The notes below the pieces were generated by a model. That model worked only from the letters and a program-made list of their open reading frames with translations, did no database searches and was not told the origin of the DNA. Shown here piece after piece: positions 4,432 to 7,351 of a DNA stretch of 7,351 nucleotides (the first letter of the stretch is position 1; every line of letters starts with the position of its first letter). The translations under genes and the position numbers were made by a program. The stretch spans positions 1 to 7,351 of the forward strand of contig CAZCFZ010000144.1 in NCBI GenBank assembly GCA_964498065.1. The letters run 5' to 3'. The DNA is from FEN-1297 sp964498065 (lineage in GTDB: Bacteria > Bacteroidota > Ignavibacteria > Ignavibacteriales > Ignavibacteriaceae).

Positions 4432-5991
4432 ATGGTTTTAAATCAGCTAAGTGCAGATCAAGATAATAGAATTTCAAGCTCTGATTTGTTAAATAAAATT
4501 GAGCACTTTATTGTACTTATGCTAGAGAATAGATCATTTGATCATTTATTAGGTAATCTAAAAGAATATAATAGTAAGATTAATGGGCTATTAGGAAATG
4601 AAGTTAACTTTGAAGATCCTCTCAATAATCAATCAAAAAAAATAACTGTTTCAAACTCTTCTAATTATAATATACCGTTTGATCCGGTTCATGAATTTGA
4701 AGATGTTCAACTTCAATTATTTGGAGTTGATAATCCGGCGAATAATCAAGTTCCTAGAATGAATGGTTTTGTAAAGAGTGCTTCCAAAGCAGCAATTGCC
4801 TCTAATCCTCCATCATCGGCCGGTTTAATAATGAATTGCTTTAAGCCTTTTTCCAATATTGGTTCAAGTATATCAGTACCTGTAATTTCAACTTTAGCTC
4901 TCGAATATTCTATTTTTAATTATTGGTTTTCTTGCATACCTGGTCCAACCTGGCCGAATAGATTTTTTATGCATGCAGCTACTTCAGGAGGATTTACTGA
5001 TAGTCCGGATTTAATTAGAACAGTAGAGGGATTTTCATTTAAGGATACAATATATAGTAAGCTGGAAGCTAAAGGAAAGAATTGGCGGATTTACCACGAC
5101 GACTTCCCTCAGATAATAGGAATAGATGAACTTCGTTTAGAATTTCTTAATCCCTTTACTAAACGATTTAGAAAAATGAGTTTATTTAAACAAGATTTAA
5201 TAAACGAAGACTTACCAGAATATACTTTTATAGAGCCTCGTTATGATTCCGGGAAAAGTTTCAGAAACGGTAATTCTATGCATCCGTTAAATGATATCCG
5301 AAATGGAGAAATTCTTGTAAAAACGGTTTATGAATCTTTAAGACAGTCGGAATACTGGGGCAAGTCAATTTTAATTATAACCTTTGATGAACATGGCGGG
5401 TTCTATGATCATGTTCCACCTCCTGTGGCTGTCCCTACCGGAGACGACAAAAGATATTCTAATTCCAGTCACCCTTTTCTATTTGACAGGTTAGGTGTGC
5501 GTGTACCGGCAATAGTCGTTTCTCCTTATACGAAAAAAGGAACAGTAATTGATTTGATGGAAAATAATACGCCCTATGTTTTTGATCATACTTCAATATT
5601 AGCAACAGTTGAAAAAAGGTTTGGCCTAACTCCTCTTACAGAAAGAGATAAGAATGCAAATACTATTGATGTAGTTCTAAATCAAACTTCACCCCGAATT
5701 TCTACAGAGGATGCTATGGTAACCCTTCCCGATCCAATGAAGGATTCGATATTAAAAAGGACATTTAAATTCGTTAAAGACAAATACAAGAATTTAACCG
5801 ACAAAACAAATTTAACCAATAACCAAAGAAGCTTTTTAGGATTGGCTCATTTATGTGAAAGAGATTTGGAATTACAAGCCGGGAATAAAGCTTCTACAGA
5901 GCAAATCTTAAAAATTCATACTAATAGAAAAGCATCGCGTTATATAATAAAGGTTGAGAAAAAAGTTAATAAGGGACTGAAAAGAAGTTGA
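4432..5991 (+). CDS. Phosphoesterase family protein (phospholipase C / AcpA-like)
   Basis: This 519-residue protein belongs to the phosphoesterase family that includes bacterial phospholipases C and acid phosphatase AcpA, which hydrolyse phospholipid headgroups or phosphomonoesters. The family signatures appear in order: LMLENRSFDHLLG (29-41; E32, N33 as metal ligands), DPVHEF (84-89), GPTWPNRFF (171-179; T173 at the nucleophile position), FIEPRYD (266-272), HPLNDIRNGE (284-293), ITFDEHGGFYDHVPPP (316-331; D319, E320 as metal ligands), and FDHTSIL (384-390). All expected catalytic residues are present. The last 90 or so residues are a basic, helical extension. No Sec or Tat signal peptide is seen, although many relatives are exported. 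The start is preceded only by a weak site (AAGAGAAATAGG). Substrate is unknown. Confidence 0.88.
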   Translation: MVLNQLSADQDNRISSSDLLNKIEHFIVLMLENRSFDHLLGNLKEYNSKINGLLGNEVNFEDPLNNQSKKITVSNSSNYNIPFDPVHEFEDVQLQLFGVDNPANNQVPRMNGFVKSASKAAIASNPPSSAGLIMNCFKPFSNIGSSISVPVISTLALEYSIFNYWFSCIPGPTWPNRFFMHAATSGGFTDSPDLIRTVEGFSFKDTIYSKLEAKGKNWRIYHDDFPQIIGIDELRLEFLNPFTKRFRKMSLFKQDLINEDLPEYTFIEPRYDSGKSFRNGNSMHPLNDIRNGEILVKTVYESLRQSEYWGKSILIITFDEHGGFYDHVPPPVAVPTGDDKRYSNSSHPFLFDRLGVRVPAIVVSPYTKKGTVIDLMENNTPYVFDHTSILATVEKRFGLTPLTERDKNANTIDVVLNQTSPRISTEDAMVTLPDPMKDSILKRTFKFVKDKYKNLTDKTNLTNNQRSFLGLAHLCERDLELQAGNKASTEQILKIHTNRKASRYIIKVEKKVNKGLKRS

Positions 5992-6035
5992 ACTAAAATT
6001 TTTATTTAAGAAACTCTATGATTATTAAAAATCGT

Positions 6036-6054
6036 AATATCTAAATAGATATTT
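6036..6054 (+). terminator. Possible weak terminator after the phosphoesterase gene
   Basis: AATATCTA (6036-6043) and TAGATATT (6046-6053) form an 8-bp stem with a 2-nt loop followed by TTTT. The stem is very AT-rich, so termination would be weak. It lies 45 nt after the phosphoesterase stop. Apart from this, the gap 5992-6136 shows nothing I can support. Confidence 0.3.
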
Positions 6055-6136
6055 TCTATTAAAATTGAAATTCAATAAGATCAATAAAAATAGTTTTACT
6101 AAATCATTAATGTGAGTTATCCATGAGGATTTAATT

Positions 6137-6973
6137 ATGAAGGAAAATAATAAAACTTTTGCTTCAGGATCCGCTCAGCCTGTTAATGATTTCTCAACAT
6201 TTTGTTAAGGTGATGTTGACCCGACATTAAACAAAATTATTGATACAATTATTGATGAAACAGATGAATATATAGTTTACTTAGATCATAATTATTTCGT
6301 CCAATGGTCTTGGGTCGATAAAAAAAGCACTCCAACCGGTTTTGGAGAAATTGCTAATAGATTAAGTCAGCTTGAAACAATTTCAAGAACGCAACTTAGA
6401 AATTCTCAATTCTATGATTTTGCTAGAATACTTCCGGAAAGTATGGCGCGAATAATTGGCGACGAAGATGCGAAAACAGCCAATAAATTGTTAGATAAAG
6501 CTGAAATGTACTTAAAAACAAGAGGAACTGAGAACGCAAGAATTTGGTATCTTATAGGTTCTTCAATTACTGCAATTATCTATTTAATAATATTATGCAT
6601 TATCGGATTTTATCGTTCCGATATTACAAATTCATATAATCTTGATACATTTGAAATAATTTTCGGAACTTTAATTGGAGGACTAGGAGCAGTATTTTTT
6701 ATTTTTACTCGATCTAATAAAATAATAATGGATCCGGCTGCTGGAGCATTTATTCATTATGTAGAAAGTGCATCTCGTGTTTTTGCCGGAAGCTTAGGAG
6801 CTTTGTTAATTGCATTAGCAATAAACGCTAATGTTATACTTGGTATAATTAAATATTCGGATTATTCATTTCCTCTCTTATTGACTTTGTGCTTTTGCGC
6901 TGGTGCATCTGAAAGATTTGTATCTGGAATAATAAAAAAAATAGAAAATATATCTAAAACAGATGGTAGGTAA
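6137..6973 (+). pseudogene. Membrane-protein gene interrupted by an in-frame TAA
   Basis: A gene starting at ATG 6137, with a good Shine-Dalgarno GAGG at 6125-6128, runs in one frame to TAG 6971-6973 except for TAA at codon 24 (6206-6208). The 78 codons between that stop and the next in-frame ATG (6443) read as normal protein (DVDPTLNKIIDTIIDETDEY, then FGEIANRLSQLE), so they belonged to the gene. Undamaged, the product would be about 278 residues: a soluble N-terminal part (to about 135) and four helices at about 138-160, 172-190, 214-236 and 245-262. A shorter 176-residue product from ATG 6443 (with GGAAAG before it) is possible and would keep all four helices. No family is recognised. A sequencing error at 6206 is an alternative. 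Confidence 0.6.
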
Positions 6974-7064
6974 TTATGTATTATTTAACATCTTTAATAA
7001 GTAAAAAAATTCTATTGGCAATAATTATTTTATACACTTAAATGAAAACATCCTTAAGTTTTAG

Positions 7065-7243
7065 CATATATAATCAGCCGCGATATCGCGTTCGGCATTT
7101 TAAAAATTATTGGCAATCTTGCTCCGTTTCGGCTAACTTGTTCAGAGTGACCGGACATTGCAATTACTTTTCAAATTATTGGCAGATCAATTCTAATCGG
7201 CATTGTTGTTTTGGGCGGCGGGTTATGCGCAAGGGCGTTATGT
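7065..7243 (+). other. attC-like site at the end of the third unit
   Basis: The 3' arm is clear: GGGCGGCGGGTTATGCGC (7213-7230) and core GTTATGT (7237-7243), with crossover after G7237. The middle, 7135-7223, aligns without gaps to 3286-3374 (about 76 of 89 bases identical by my count). The 5' arm is poor: CATATATAATC (7065-7075) stands in for R'', and no AACCCGACCGC-type L'' follows. Instead there is a perfect 12-bp palindrome CGCGATATCGCG (7079-7090). The site is probably degenerate on its 5' side. The gap 6974-7064 shows no gene. Confidence 0.6.
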
Positions 7244-7351
7244 GCATATGTAAATTTAAAGAAGTTCTTATGAATACAAATAAAAATTCCTATATCTGCG
7301 TGTTGGGTCATAATAAAAGGTAACCATAGAATAATAAAAAATTATATTAAT
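7238..7351 (+). other. Start of the next cassette, cut by the window end
   Basis: It begins TTATGTGCATATG, which predicts CATATGCACATAAC as the R'' box at its far end, outside the window. No gene is supported: the only open frame from an ATG with plausible spacing (7270-7323) has 17 codons. Confidence 0.45.

Larger units (their letters stand above)
3388..7237 (+). other. Long third cassette-like unit, possibly several fused or decayed cassettes
   Basis: The unit is bounded by the core at 3387/3388 and the one at 7237/7238, and all its genes point the same way as in cassettes 1 and 2. At about 3.85 kb it is several times the usual cassette length. Its first bases, TTATAGGAAAG, predict an R'' of CTTTCCTATAA, but I find none; the downstream attC-like site has CATATATAATC instead. 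It may therefore be a fusion of cassettes that lost their attC sites, or the remnant of a rearrangement. Confidence 0.45.

Noticed and set aside
5937..5948. GCGTTATATAAT as a hidden core site splitting the third unit
   Set aside because: It lies inside the intact C-terminus of the phosphoesterase, has no attC arms, and shares only TATATAA with the downstream R''-like box.
7042..7323. Open frame of 93 codons on +
   Set aside because: It lies across the third attC-like site and the core into the next cassette, with no coding character.
1..7351. CRISPR array, tRNA, rRNA or riboswitch
   Set aside because: No regularly spaced repeats, cloverleaf or conserved aptamer pattern was seen on either strand.

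Overview
The window reads as part of an integron gene-cassette array in an AT-rich bacterium. No integrase gene is in view. The case for an integron does not rest on database matches. In the first two cassettes, the first bases after the predicted crossover are the exact reverse complement of the R'' box near the far end of the same cassette: 52-62 against 725-735 (11 bp), and 2472-2481 against 3202-3211 (10 bp). This is what the two halves of one attC site look like once the circular cassette has been opened. Long imperfect palindromes (attC-like) lie between the genes, and each 3' arm carries GGGCGGCGGGT. The organism is uncertain. A TATCTTTG element with an upstream TTG in front of higB resembles promoters of the Bacteroidota/Ignavibacteriota (FCB) group, which suits the base composition, but this is weak evidence.

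Layout. 1-52: flank of unknown nature, possibly attI or the end of an earlier attC. 53-2471: cassette 1, a mazEF toxin-antitoxin pair whose attC has been split by an IS110/IS1111-family element (about 750-2273) with its transposase on the minus strand. 2472-3387: cassette 2, a higBA toxin-antitoxin pair with its own promoter and an intact attC of about 190 bp. 3388-7237: an unusually long third unit, all genes on +, holding a 5'-truncated and frameshifted gene, a seven-helix membrane protein, a 519-residue phosphoesterase/phospholipase C-family protein, and a membrane-protein gene broken by an in-frame TAA; it ends in a third attC-like site. 7238-7351: the start of the next cassette, with no gene visible.

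The most interesting part is the IS. If 750-2273 is removed, AACCC joins GACCGC and the result pairs with GCGGCGGGTT at 2450-2459, leaving one unpaired A. The intact attC of cassette 2 has the same arrangement. The element has therefore entered the L'' arm of an attC, as the known IS1111-attC elements do. Downstream of the transposase, 938-1076 is closed by an 8-bp stem and looks like the noncoding guide RNA (bridge RNA or seekRNA) of this family. Read on the minus strand it contains TCAACCC, identical to the left flank up to the junction, and then CGGTCAGA, the complement of the right junction. These have the order and strand polarity expected of left and right target guides.

The two toxin-antitoxin cassettes probably stabilise the array. 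The third unit shows decay (two broken genes and no matching R'/R'' pair) around an apparently intact phosphoesterase of unknown role.
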